A DNA stretch of 64,000 nucleotides from JASLEW01 sp035544875 (GTDB lineage: Bacteria > Acidobacteriota > Thermoanaerobaculia > Multivoradales > UBA5704). Positions 32,659 through 41,335 of this stretch are shown here, in pieces (the stretch's first letter is position 1; each line of letters starts with the position of its first letter). The DNA lies in the NCBI GenBank assembly GCA_035544875.1, contig DASZZP010000051.1, positions 38,197 to 102,196 of the forward strand. Reading direction: 5' to 3'. The notes below the pieces were generated by a model. The model had not been told where the DNA came from and ran no database searches. It was given only the letters and a program-made list of their open reading frames with translations. The translations under genes and the position numbers were made by a program.

Positions 32659-34533
32659 TCAGCTTTCGACGAGCCGGAAGGCGGGCGCGGCGGCGGCGCC
32701 GGCGGCGCGCTCGGCGACCGCGGCCGCCAGCCGGGCGCGCAGCTCGGGGCTGACCGGCTCGACCATCGGCATTGGCGGCCAGGAAAAGGGTCGGCCGGTC
32801 GCGGCGTCGACGACCCTGCCCTCTTCGATGGCGAGGGCGGCGGCCGACAAGGAGAGGCCGGCGATTGCGCGGTTGAGCGCCCCAAACAGCTCCTCGTCGG
32901 CGGGCCGTAGGAAGTGCAGCGACCGCTTGCCCTGGACCGCGACCGAGTAGCGGGCGGGCACCCAGATCAGGCCGTCGAGCTGCAGGCGCTCGCAGGCTAC
33001 GACGAGCAGCGACATGACGTCGCGCAGCATCCCGAGGCCAGGGTGCTCCTGGCCGGGCAGCCGGGGGCGGGTGAGAGTGAAATGGGCGCGTGGGTTCTGC
33101 AGCAGCAGCCATTCGATGCCCAGCAAGGTGGCGCCGGGGAGGGTGCGCCGGTCGATGCGCAGCCGCAGCTCGAGCAGCTTGTCGCGCCGGGTGCTGTCGC
33201 CGAACAGGCAGACCGTCTCGCCGGCCGGGTTGTCGAGCTCGAGCTCCAGGGTCGGATGGGCGAAGCCGAGCTGACGCAGCCGCTCGAGCAACCCGCCTCG
33301 TTCGAGGATCAGCTCCAGATCCTGGCGGGTATAGCGGCCGAGCAGGCGCTGCGGGCGAAGAGGGCCGCCCAGGGCGGCATGCACGTCCTCGGCGGTGAGC
33401 CCCCAGCCGCTCCAGTCCTCGCCCGCGCGGGGCGTCTTGGCGGTGGCGTCGCTGAGCACCCGCCCCGGCGCCATGCCGGTGGCGTGCAGCTCGCGCGCCA
33501 GCCGCCGGTAGCGGGTCAGGGTGACCTCGGAAGTGGAGGGAGGCTCGACCGGGCGCGCCCGGCCGGGGAGCCGCCCGCGCAAGGTGGAGAGGAAGCGCGC
33601 GCTGTAGCGCCAGGAGCGCGGGCCGTAGCCGCCCGCCAGCACGATCACCAGCGGCAGCTCGCGCAAGCCGCCGCGGGCGCAGCGTAAGACCAGGCGGTCG
33701 CGCTCGAGCATGGCGGGAGAGGAAATCTGCCAGTCGCCCAGGGTGTCGTCAGCGGCGGGGTCGCAACCCGCGAGGTAGTAGACGACGTCGGGGCGAGCTC
33801 GTGCGAAGAGCCGCGGCAGCTCCGAGTGGAGCACTTCGAGATAGCGCTGGTCGCCGACGCCGCCGCCGAGCTCGATCGCGATGGCCGCCTGGGCGGCGGC
33901 CGCGGTGGCCGACCGATTGTGCACCGAGAAGGTGAAGACGGTTGGATCGGCGGCGAAGAGCGAGCGTGTGCCGTCGTCGTCGTGAAGGTCGAGATCGACG
34001 ATCAGCACCTGTCCGGCAAAGCCGTCCGCCCGCAGCTCCGCGATCGCCACCGCGATGTCGTTGAAGAGGCAGAAACGCTCGCCCCGGCCGGCAAAGGCAT
34101 GGTGTAAGCCGCCGCCGAGATTGACGGCGATCCCGCCTCCGGCCAGCGCCAGCCGGGTGGCGAGCATCGTCCCGCCCACCATCGCCCGCTGCGCCGCGAG
34201 CACCCGCTCGACGGCGTAGTCCGGCAGCTCCAGCCCGAACGCTTGCAGCAGCGCATCGTGACGGGAGAGCGATTCGAGGTAGCCGTCGGTATGGACGCGC
34301 CGCAGGTCGCGCAGCGCTGCCAGGTCGGGGCGGTGCAAGGCGCGGCGGCCGAGCAGGCCAGCCTCCTCGAGGAAGCAGACGATGCGCTCGCCGCGTAGCG
34401 CGTCGACTCCCGGCAGATCGACCTGGTAACGCTCGCTGTAGACGTAGTCGACCCTTTGGCGCCGCAGGCCGCCGGCCAGCCAGCGCCGGCTCCGCGCCAG
34501 CCGCGAAAGCAGCGGCCGAGAGGGCGATTGCAC
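32659..34533 (-). CDS. Histone-deacetylase-fold protein with unrecognised C-terminal half
   Basis: A 624-residue protein. Residues ~25-310 follow the HDAC/AcuC fold: GGGLHHAFAGRGERFCLFND (His144-His145), DLDLHDDDGT (zinc ligands Asp182, His184) and AGCDPAADD (Asp258). The HDAC-type metal site is thus intact, so a deacetylase or amidohydrolase activity on an acylated amine is plausible. Residues ~340-624 match no family I recognise; they contain LPGQEHPGLGMLRDVMSLL and DGLIWVPARYSVA. No partner gene is linked on this strand. Confidence 0.8.
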   Translation of the reverse strand: MQSPSRPLLSRLARSRRWLAGGLRRQRVDYVYSERYQVDLPGVDALRGERIVCFLEEAGLLGRRALHRPDLAALRDLRRVHTDGYLESLSRHDALLQAFGLELPDYAVERVLAAQRAMVGGTMLATRLALAGGGIAVNLGGGLHHAFAGRGERFCLFNDIAVAIAELRADGFAGQVLIVDLDLHDDDGTRSLFAADPTVFTFSVHNRSATAAAAQAAIAIELGGGVGDQRYLEVLHSELPRLFARARPDVVYYLAGCDPAADDTLGDWQISSPAMLERDRLVLRCARGGLRELPLVIVLAGGYGPRSWRYSARFLSTLRGRLPGRARPVEPPSTSEVTLTRYRRLARELHATGMAPGRVLSDATAKTPRAGEDWSGWGLTAEDVHAALGGPLRPQRLLGRYTRQDLELILERGGLLERLRQLGFAHPTLELELDNPAGETVCLFGDSTRRDKLLELRLRIDRRTLPGATLLGIEWLLLQNPRAHFTLTRPRLPGQEHPGLGMLRDVMSLLVVACERLQLDGLIWVPARYSVAVQGKRSLHFLRPADEELFGALNRAIAGLSLSAAALAIEEGRVVDAATGRPFSWPPMPMVEPVSPELRARLAAAVAERAAGAAAAPAFRLVES

Positions 34534-34669
34534 GCCAGGAGCTTAGTACGACGGGGAGTCCTTGGCGCGCTCGCGGGCCAGCCCACTTACTCGGGTGCCA
34601 ACTCTGCCTCGTGGTTCCGGCGCGGCTGCATGGCTTCGTGGTAGGTTGTCCTCTGGAAGGATCATCGCC

Positions 34670-35023
34670 ATGCGCATCAAGCATTTCACGGTAGCGGCGG
34701 GTCGCCTGCCGCCGACCACGGATTCTCTTCTCGACGACCGCGCCCGGCCCTACTTTCTCTGGTGGACGAATGCCACGGTCGGCCAGCTCAAGGAGCACCT
34801 CGTCTCGCCCGATCCGGAGGAGCGCGCCTACTGGATGGGCGCCCTCCTTCGTGAGGCCAACACCCGGGACGTCTGGCTCTTCGTCAATGCCGGCGAGATC
34901 CGCGCGCTCTGGCCGCTCCTTATCCGGTTTCTTGGGCGCTCACGATCGATGTGGGCCTGGCTGCTGAAGCTCCCGCCGCCGGAGTGGCCACCGCTGCGCC
35001 AACTCCGTGCAGGCGATGCGTAA
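34670..35023 (+). CDS. Putative partner of the AbiEii-like nucleotidyltransferase
   Basis: A 117-residue protein (MRIKHFTVAAGRLPPTTDSLLDDRAR then YWMGALLREANTRDVWLFV). I recognise no named family, but short proteins with a YWMGALLREAN-type helix often precede AbiEii-like genes. Its stop overlaps the next gene by 8 bases, so the two are translated together. It may act as the antitoxin. Confidence 0.65.
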   Translation: MRIKHFTVAAGRLPPTTDSLLDDRARPYFLWWTNATVGQLKEHLVSPDPEERAYWMGALLREANTRDVWLFVNAGEIRALWPLLIRFLGRSRSMWAWLLKLPPPEWPPLRQLRAGDA

Positions 35024-35669
35024 GACCTTCGATCGCCGGGTGGTACCGGATTTTGCCCTCGGTTTCCTCCGCGCCTGCCAGACGCGCGTTCCCTGCCACC
35101 TCGGTGGCGGCGCGGCTCTTGCCGGGGTGTATCTCGGCCACCGAACGACCGGAGACCTCGACCTCTTCGTCCATGACAGCGAGGATATGCGGGCGCTGGC
35201 CAGGCTGCTCCCGGACGCGGCCGCTGACGCCGGGACCGACTTCACCCTACTGCGCGACGCGGGTCATCTGGTCCGCGCGCAACTCGAGGCTCGTGACGGG
35301 CGAAGCCTTGAAGTCGACCTCGTTTACGAGCCCATCGCCGACATCGAAGCGCCGCCTCCAATCGAGGGGGTCGTGATCGAATCGCTTGCGGATATACGAG
35401 CGAGCAAGCTGACCTGTATTCTCTCCCGCTCCGAGCCTCGCGATCTCGTCGACCTCTATTTTCTCGACCAGGTCGGATTTCCTCCGGCAGGAGACCTCGA
35501 AATCGCGCTGCGCAAAGACTCCGGTATCGATCCGGGAGTGCTGGCCTGGCTCGTCGCTCAGTTTCCGACGCGCCCCTTGCCCGCGATGCTCAAGCCTCTC
35601 ACCACAGATCAGCTGGAGAAGTTCCGAGACCTCTTGGCGGAAACGTTGCGCCGCAGCGCAATCGGCTAG
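35016..35669 (+). CDS. AbiEii-like nucleotidyltransferase
   Basis: A 217-residue protein. The signature reads CHLGGGAALAGVYLGHRTTGDLDLFVHD (GG, then the D-x-D pair), followed by IASLAD-type text (ESLADIRASKLTCILSRSEPRDLVDLYFL), which is diagnostic of AbiEii/nucleotidyl transferase toxins. I chose the ATG at 35016, with GTG at 35007 as the alternative. It forms a two-gene unit with the preceding small gene, a likely type IV toxin-antitoxin or phage-defence module. Confidence 0.82.
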   Translation: MRKTFDRRVVPDFALGFLRACQTRVPCHLGGGAALAGVYLGHRTTGDLDLFVHDSEDMRALARLLPDAAADAGTDFTLLRDAGHLVRAQLEARDGRSLEVDLVYEPIADIEAPPPIEGVVIESLADIRASKLTCILSRSEPRDLVDLYFLDQVGFPPAGDLEIALRKDSGIDPGVLAWLVAQFPTRPLPAMLKPLTTDQLEKFRDLLAETLRRSAIG

Positions 35670-35706
35670 CGTCCCGTCTCGGAGGTTCGCGTCGTTAGTC
35701 GGCGAG

Positions 35707-36057
35707 TCAGCGCAGGCGCACCCAGGTGGCGCCCCAACCGCCGGCTTCGAGCGGGGCGTCGCCGAAAGCCTCGACCCGGGGGTCGCGGGCGAGAAGAGTG
35801 CGCACCGTCTGGCGCTGCACGCCGGCGCCCCGGCCGTGAATGATACGGAGGGCGCGCAAGCCCTTGGCGTAAGCCGCCTCGACGTACTCACGCACCACCT
35901 CGGGCATCTCGCGCGGCGCGAAACTGTGCAGGTCGAGCACGTCGGTGATCGGCAGCTCGACCGCCCCATCGCGATCATCGCGACCAGCGCGCTCGTCGTG
36001 CTCATTCCACTCATGGCGCCCCTGCCGCTCAAGGAGATCATCTTTTTCGTCTGGCAT
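35707..36057 (-). CDS. Smr-domain protein
   Basis: A 116-residue protein carrying a stand-alone Smr domain: VLDLHSFAPREMPEVVREYVEAA then LRIIHGRGAGVQRQTVRTLL. LDLH and HGRG are the two Smr signatures. Smr domains nick DNA or cut RNA at stalled ribosomes. I chose the ATG at 36057 because GGGAGG lies six bases upstream; the same frame continues upstream into a VapC remnant. Confidence 0.85.
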   Translation of the reverse strand: MPDEKDDLLERQGRHEWNEHDERAGRDDRDGAVELPITDVLDLHSFAPREMPEVVREYVEAAYAKGLRALRIIHGRGAGVQRQTVRTLLARDPRVEAFGDAPLEAGGWGATWVRLR

Positions 36058-36109
36058 GCGCGCCCTCCCGCCGTCATCGACCGCGATCATCTCATCGCCC
36101 CGCCCGAGC

Positions 36110-36210
36110 GCGGCGGCGCCCCTCGCGCCGAGGTCGCCGATCTCCTCCCACCGCAAGCGGCTCGGCTTGCGGAAGAGCTCGATCCAGAGCGAGGTATCAA
36201 CGAACAGCAC
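36110..36210 (-). pseudogene. VapC toxin N-terminal remnant
   Basis: From a GTG at 36210 the frame reads MLFVDTSLWIELFRKPSRLR, the standard start of a PIN toxin with the first catalytic Asp. After about 25 residues the PIN sequence ends and the frame runs on into the leader of the Smr gene. The rest of the toxin is missing, so a deletion probably fused the two. Confidence 0.7.
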
Positions 36211-36409
36211 GCCCGGCTCCGCGCCGCCGGCCCGAGCCGCCGCTGTCGTCACGCATCTCGGAGAGGTCCCCTTCCCAGAGCCCCGAGCCCGCCAGCTCGA
36301 GGATGCGCCCGGCACGGGCGCGGCGCACGAAGTCGGCGAGCGCGCGCTCGACGGCCCGCGAGTAAGTCCGCTCGCCGCTCAATCTGAGGGTCTCTGCCAG
36401 AAGCTTCAC
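36197..36409 (-). CDS. VapB-type antitoxin left beside a broken toxin
   Basis: A 70-residue protein: KLLAETLRLSGERTYSRAVERALADFVRRARAGRILELAGSG then LWEGDLSEMRDD, a typical VapB with its toxin-binding tail. It starts with GTG at 36409. It overlaps the toxin remnant start by 14 bases, as in an intact vapBC pair. Since the toxin is truncated, this is an orphan antitoxin. Confidence 0.7.
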   Translation of the reverse strand: MKLLAETLRLSGERTYSRAVERALADFVRRARAGRILELAGSGLWEGDLSEMRDDSGGSGRRRGAGRAVR

Positions 36410-36475
36410 AGGGTCGCCCTGGCGGCAGATGGTAGACTGCGCCCTTAGACCTCCGCAGTGCGTCGAGCCAAGAAG

Positions 36476-37237
36476 ATGGAACCATTTCACCCTCGGATGA
36501 GCGCGCTGCAGGGAGACCAGGCGCTGGCACAGACTCCCCACATCGCTGCGTTCGAGTTCTACAAAGCCCTGGCGCGGGCGCAGGGTCGAGCGCACTGGCT
36601 GCTGATTCTGCTCGTCGTCTTCGCGCTCACCAACTTCGCCGCGGGTGGCGCTGCCACCTCGCAGCAGTACCTCCAGCAACGGATCGCGGCGGGCGAGAAG
36701 CTGTCTGGCGAGGCAGCAGAGCGCAGCGCCGCGAAGGTGCCCGGCTACGGGGTCCTGCGAGCCGGGTTGTTCATCGTCACCGGGATCGTCTGGCTGCTCT
36801 GGCTTCATCGCTCCTATGGCCTGCTCCGGTTCCTCGGCACGAAGGTGACGCGCTTTTCTCCCGGCTGGGCAGTTGGCTGTTGGTTCGTGCCTTTCGTCAA
36901 CCTGGTGCGCCCCTACCAGATCGTCAAGGAGCTCCGGCTGCGCAGTCGCAACCTCAACGCCACCGCGGAGCCCGCTCCGCAGCTCGCCGGCGAGGTCACC
37001 GCGCTCTGGTGGCTGACCTGGCTGGCCGCAAACGTCACCGAAGTGCTGTACGCCGCGCTATTGTGGAGCGCCGAGACCCCGGCGGACATCATCAGAGCTG
37101 ACAAGACCGGCTTCGCCGGTGACAACCTGGAAGCGGCCGCGGCGCTTCTGGCCATCTACCTGGTGCGCCAGATCCGCAACGCGCAGAAGCTGGCTACGTT
37201 TCCCGCCATCCCTCCAGTCACGCCTCCAGTCGCTTGA
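36476..37237 (+). CDS. DUF4328 membrane protein
   Basis: A 253-residue protein with four to five hydrophobic segments: WLLILLVVFALTNFAAGG near residue 45, then FIVTGIVWLLWLHRSY, and two more near the end. The motif TRFSPGWAVGCWFVPFVNLVRPYQIVKEL is characteristic of DUF4328. I chose the ATG at 36476; a GTG at 36458 is in frame. The function is unknown. Confidence 0.85.
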   Translation: MEPFHPRMSALQGDQALAQTPHIAAFEFYKALARAQGRAHWLLILLVVFALTNFAAGGAATSQQYLQQRIAAGEKLSGEAAERSAAKVPGYGVLRAGLFIVTGIVWLLWLHRSYGLLRFLGTKVTRFSPGWAVGCWFVPFVNLVRPYQIVKELRLRSRNLNATAEPAPQLAGEVTALWWLTWLAANVTEVLYAALLWSAETPADIIRADKTGFAGDNLEAAAALLAIYLVRQIRNAQKLATFPAIPPVTPPVA

Positions 37238-37263
37238 CCGTGCCCCGAGAGCGGCGGGCGCCC

Positions 37264-39786
37264 TTAAGGGTTCTCCAGCCGCACGATGTCGCATTCGCGG
37301 CGGCTGGCGCGGGCGTAGACGAGGGCGCGGCGGTCGGGGGAGAGCGTGAATCCCGGCCACGCGAGGTCGGTCAGGGTGGCTAGTGAAACAGGGCGGCTGG
37401 CGCCGAAGGGGAGGAGCTGGACCGCCGGAGGATCGCCCTGGCTGAGGTAGTAGATACCGTCACCAGTCACCGTCCAGCTTCCCCAGTTGCCGGGAGCAAG
37501 TCCCGGCGCCGCCAGCGACTCGCGCCCGCCGGCGGCGAGCGGAAGGCGCCAGATCCCCGGCCGGTCGATGCGGGAGTAGAAGAGGTCGCGCCCGGTGGCC
37601 GACTCCTGGGAGGAATAGCCGCCGCCGATGGTGACCTGGTCCCGCTCGCCGGTCGCCAGCCGGAGCTTCCAGACCTGCCAGCTCCCCGACCGCCGTGAGG
37701 CGAAGTAGAGGGCCTTGCCGTCCCGCGACCAGCTCGGCGCGATCTCGCCGGTCGAGTCGCCTGCCGCGGCCGGGGTGAGGGGCACGGCAGCGCCGCCGGC
37801 GGCGTCGACCACGTAGAGCGCTGCCCGGCCCCCCGGCCAGGCGGTGAACGCCAGGCGCCGCCCGTCCGGCGACCAGCGCGGCGTGCCGAGGTGAGGTCCG
37901 CCGAAAGCGGTCAGCTGCACCTCGCCGGCGCCATTCGCGTCCGCCGCCCAGAGCTCGTAGGTGCCCGAGCGCGTCGAGCCGAAGGCAATGCGCTTGCCGT
38001 CGGGCGAGAACTGGGGCTGGAAGCTCCACTCGCGGGCGGCGGCGGCCAGCGGCGTCGCCTCCGGCGGTGAGAGTGGGCCGGCGCCGTCCGGCGCGCCGCC
38101 GCCCAGCGGCAGGCGCCAGAGGCCGATGTCGTAGAGCCAGCTCTCGAACACCACGACGTCGCGCTGGCGGGCGGCCGAGGGGTGCTTGATCTTGGTGCCG
38201 CTGCCGGCCAGCAGGCGCGGGGTGCCCCCGGCCGCCGCCACCCGCCAGAGGCTGTAGATGCCGCCGCGGTCCGAAGAGAAGACCAGCTCGCGGCCGTCCC
38301 GCAGCCAGTCGACGCCGGCAATCCCCGAGTTGTCGAAGGTGAGCCGCCGCGGCTCGCCGCCGCCGCTAGTTTGGGCGGCCGCGGCTTCGCCTCCATTGGT
38401 CTGGGCGGCCGCGGCTTCGCCGCGGCCTTCGAGATCGACCTCGTAGAGGTCCTCGACGTCGTTGGCGAGTGCCCGCACGAACGCCAGCCGCGTGCCGTCG
38501 GGGGAGAAGGCCGGGTTGTAGTCGCCGTAGATCCCGGGCGGTGGTGTGGTCAGGGCGCGGCTCTCCAGCGTGGCCGGTGAGAGCAGGCGCAGGCGGGCCG
38601 GACCGGCGCCGGGCGCGGCGTCGCGCAAGGAGGTGGCGAGCCAGCGCCCGTCGGGCGACCACGAGATCCTGGTGGCGTCATCGTTGCCGCACGGCCCCAG
38701 GCGGCGCTCGGGTCCGCCGAGCGCCGGAACGGTGAGCAGCTCGCAGGCGCCCCGCGCCTGGCGCGAGAAGGCGATGAGCGTGCCGTCGGGCGACCAGCCG
38801 GGATCGAGGTCGGAGGCGCCGGCGGTTCCGCCATGGGTGGTGACCGCGATCGGCGCTCCCGCGCCGAGCAAGGCCACGTAGAGCCGCAGGTCGTGCCCCG
38901 CGCCGCCGTTCCAGGAAAAGGCGACGCGGGTGCCGTCGGGTGCGATGGCAGGGCGAATGGCATTGGCCGGCACGCCGGCGATCGGCAGCAGGCGCATGTC
39001 GCGTCCCGTGCGCCCACCGTCGCGCCCAGCCTTGCGCCCAGGCTCGAGATCAGCGCCGGCGCCGGCACGGCTTCCAGAACCCTTGAGCAGCCCGAAGGTC
39101 AACGCCAGGACAACCAGGACGCCGAGCGCCAGGCCGGCAAGGCGCCGCGCGGCGCGGTCCGGCGCTGCGGCCCTGTCCGGGAGCTCCTGCCGCGGCGCGG
39201 GACCGGCCGGCGAGGACGGCCGCGTCACGGCAGACCCCGGAGGCGCGAGCGCCGTGAATCGAGGTGATGCGGGCTCGGCGGCGGACTGTTCGATCGCGTT
39301 GTTCTGAGTCGGCTCAGTCGGCGCAGTCGTCTCAGCCGTTGCGGTGGTCTGAGCAGTGGCTGCCGTGGCCGTTGCGGGCGCCGGCGCAGTCGCCGCCGCG
39401 CGCGCCGGCTCGACGGCCTGCGGCATCGCGATCAGACGATAGCCGCGCTTGCGGATCGTTTCGATCACCCGCGGCTGCTCGGGATCGTCGCCGAATAGGC
39501 GCCGCAGCTGGCCGATCGAGCGGGTGAGCACGTCGTCGCTGACGAAGGCGCCTTGCCAGACCCTGTCGATCAGCGCCTCGCGCGATACCACTTCGCCCGG
39601 CGCTGCCGCCAGGCAGACCAGCACCATGACCTTGGGCTCAACTTGCACCGAGAGCTCGGGCTCGGGGCCGCTGATCCGGTTGAGCTGGGGCTGCACCAGG
39701 CGGCCGGCGATGCGCAGCTCCAGGGGAGGAGCGCCGGCGCCGGAGGATCCCCGGGAGGAAACGGGTGGATGAGCGTGGATCGACAT
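37264..39786 (-). CDS. Winged-helix (CadC-like) membrane protein with PD40/TolB-type propeller
   Basis: An 840-residue protein. The N-terminal OmpR/CadC-type winged helix (residues ~25-120) contains VVSREALIDRVWQGAFVSDDVLTRSIGQLRR and IETIRKRGYRLIA. A Thr/Ala-rich linker precedes one membrane helix (~residues 210-232, LAGLALGVLVVLALTFGLL). Then comes an extracytoplasmic beta-propeller of repeated 'WSPDGTLIAF' and 'FSPDGKRIAFGS' units. This is a one-component sensor layout, DNA binding inside and sensing outside, typical of Acidobacteriota. An in-frame DNA repeat (38369-38427) has added EAAAAQTNGG-type sequence to one propeller loop. Confidence 0.9.
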   Translation of the reverse strand: MSIHAHPPVSSRGSSGAGAPPLELRIAGRLVQPQLNRISGPEPELSVQVEPKVMVLVCLAAAPGEVVSREALIDRVWQGAFVSDDVLTRSIGQLRRLFGDDPEQPRVIETIRKRGYRLIAMPQAVEPARAAATAPAPATATAATAQTTATAETTAPTEPTQNNAIEQSAAEPASPRFTALAPPGSAVTRPSSPAGPAPRQELPDRAAAPDRAARRLAGLALGVLVVLALTFGLLKGSGSRAGAGADLEPGRKAGRDGGRTGRDMRLLPIAGVPANAIRPAIAPDGTRVAFSWNGGAGHDLRLYVALLGAGAPIAVTTHGGTAGASDLDPGWSPDGTLIAFSRQARGACELLTVPALGGPERRLGPCGNDDATRISWSPDGRWLATSLRDAAPGAGPARLRLLSPATLESRALTTPPPGIYGDYNPAFSPDGTRLAFVRALANDVEDLYEVDLEGRGEAAAAQTNGGEAAAAQTSGGGEPRRLTFDNSGIAGVDWLRDGRELVFSSDRGGIYSLWRVAAAGGTPRLLAGSGTKIKHPSAARQRDVVVFESWLYDIGLWRLPLGGGAPDGAGPLSPPEATPLAAAAREWSFQPQFSPDGKRIAFGSTRSGTYELWAADANGAGEVQLTAFGGPHLGTPRWSPDGRRLAFTAWPGGRAALYVVDAAGGAAVPLTPAAAGDSTGEIAPSWSRDGKALYFASRRSGSWQVWKLRLATGERDQVTIGGGYSSQESATGRDLFYSRIDRPGIWRLPLAAGGRESLAAPGLAPGNWGSWTVTGDGIYYLSQGDPPAVQLLPFGASRPVSLATLTDLAWPGFTLSPDRRALVYARASRRECDIVRLENP
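38369..38427. repeat. Tandem 30-bp hairpin unit inside a coding sequence
   Basis: Unit 38369-38398 is repeated from 38399. The second unit includes GGCCGCGG-cttcg-CCGCGGCC (38407-38427), an 8-bp perfect stem. The unit length is a multiple of three, and the encoding gene stays open. Compare 9853-9918 and 56836-56895. Confidence 0.8.
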
Positions 39787-40021
39787 CCGCGCCCGCCCTC
39801 GGGCGGGTCCCGGCAGTATAACGAAACGCGGGGCGGCGCCCCGCGGCCCTGTGCTGGGGTATGATCAGCTTGTCGCCTATGCTTGCCGTCACCCTCTAGA
39901 TACATCCGGATCCCTCCCCGAGAGCGGTCCGCCCGCGCCCCGGCCGGCCGGTCGATGATGACCGCGATGGCCGCTGGACGGCGGGTGCCGTGTGCCACGC
40001 GCACCGGCGCTCTCCGTTTTG

Positions 40022-40048
40022 ATCAGGCGCGCGGGTCCCGACCCGCGC
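40022..40048. repeat. Dispersed repeat, copy 2, with complete hairpin
   Basis: Bases 40022-40043 equal 22443-22464. Here the hairpin is complete: GCGCGGGT-cccg-ACCCGCGC (40029-40048). It sits 38 bases before the methyltransferase gene, in the 299-bp gap 39787-40085, which otherwise holds no gene I can see. Confidence 0.7.
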
Positions 40049-40085
40049 TTACGATCTTTAACTCGCACGACGAGAGGACATCCTC

Positions 40086-40847
40086 ATGGATACGTATCGA
40101 CAAGAGTGGTGGAAGGACTTCTTCACCGGACCGGCGGCGCGGGCTCTGCGCCAGTTCGCCAGCGCCGAGCAGACGAGCGCCGAGGCCGACTTCCTGGTTG
40201 CGGCCCTGCGGCTGGCGCCCGGCGCGCAGGTGCTCGACGTGCCCTGCGGCGACGGGCGTCTCAGCGTCGAGCTCGCGGCGCGCGGCTACCTGGTGGCCGG
40301 CGTCGATTTCTCCGCCGAACTGCTGGAGCATGCCGGCGCCGCGGCGGCGGGGCGGGAGGCGGCAGTCGAGTGGGAACGGCGCGACATGCGCGATCTCCCC
40401 TGGCGGGAGCGCTTCGACGGCGCCTTCTGCTTCGGCAACAGCTTCGGCTACCTCGACGACGCCGGCAATGCCGCCTTCCTGCGCGCCGTCCGCCGGACGC
40501 TGCGGCGCGGCGCACGCTTCGTGCTCGAGATCGGAACCTGCGCGGAGTCGGTTCTGCCGGCGTTCACGCCGCGCCGCTGGTTCGGCTTCGGCGACGACTT
40601 CATGCTCTCGGACACCCGCTATGATCCGGCGCTGGCCAGCCTCGAGACCGAATACACCTTCGTACAAGACGGCAAGCTCGCCCGCCGCCGGGCCTTCCTT
40701 CGCGTCTACACCTTCCGTGAGCTGGCAGCGCTCGCGACCGCCGCCGGCTTCGCGGTCTCTGCCGCCACGGCCACCATGGACGGCGAGCCATTCCGCCTCG
40801 GCTCCAGCCGGCTCTACCTCCTCGCCGAGGCCATAGAGGCCGGCTAG
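40086..40847 (+). CDS. Class I SAM-dependent methyltransferase
   Basis: A 253-residue methyltransferase of the Methyltransf_25/11 type. The SAM-binding motif I reads VLDVPCGDGRLSVELAARGY, with the following acidic residue in VAGVDFSAELL and later WERRDMRDLPW and GNSFGYLDD. The substrate is unknown. A GAGAGG site precedes the ATG. It is in the same direction as the two-component genes that follow but separated from them by ~100 bases. Confidence 0.88.
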   Translation: MDTYRQEWWKDFFTGPAARALRQFASAEQTSAEADFLVAALRLAPGAQVLDVPCGDGRLSVELAARGYLVAGVDFSAELLEHAGAAAAGREAAVEWERRDMRDLPWRERFDGAFCFGNSFGYLDDAGNAAFLRAVRRTLRRGARFVLEIGTCAESVLPAFTPRRWFGFGDDFMLSDTRYDPALASLETEYTFVQDGKLARRRAFLRVYTFRELAALATAAGFAVSAATATMDGEPFRLGSSRLYLLAEAIEAG

Positions 40848-40945
40848 AGAGAAGGCGGCACCAACTAAGACAGGCAGCAGGGGGGTTGATCTCCCCGGGC
40901 GATTTCCTCCAGCATGTAGAAATCATGCCGGACGAGAGGCAGCCA

Positions 40946-41335
40946 ATGCCTTCAGGCAAGATTCTCGTGGTCGAGGACCACCCGCTCAACCTTCAGCTGG
41001 TGCGGGATCTCCTCGAAAACGCAGGATTCGACGTGCTGCACGCCTCGACCGGCGAGGAGGCTCTGCTGGCCGCCCGCAGCGAGCGGCCCGACTTGATCCT
41101 GATGGATGTCAGGCTCCCGGACATGGACGGCCTGGAGGTTACACGTTTGCTCAAAGAGGCGCCCGAAACCCGCGATCTCCCGATCGTCGTGCTGACCGCC
41201 TTCGCCATGCGCGCGGACGCCGAGAGCGCCTATGGACATGGCTGCGACGGCTTCATGACCAAACCGATCAATACCAAGACCTTCGTCAAGGAGGTCACGG
41301 CTGCCATGAGTGCGGGCAGAAAGATCGAGGGATGA
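40946..41335 (+). CDS. Single-domain response regulator (receiver)
   Basis: A 129-residue CheY-like receiver. The acidic pair in VVEDHPL, the phospho-acceptor Asp in LILMDVRLPDMDG, the Thr in VVLTAFAM and the Lys in TKPI are all present. I chose the ATG at 40946 (GAGAGG seven bases upstream) over earlier in-frame starts. It overlaps the next gene by 4 bases (ATGA) and probably works with it. Confidence 0.9.
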   Translation: MPSGKILVVEDHPLNLQLVRDLLENAGFDVLHASTGEEALLAARSERPDLILMDVRLPDMDGLEVTRLLKEAPETRDLPIVVLTAFAMRADAESAYGHGCDGFMTKPINTKTFVKEVTAAMSAGRKIEG

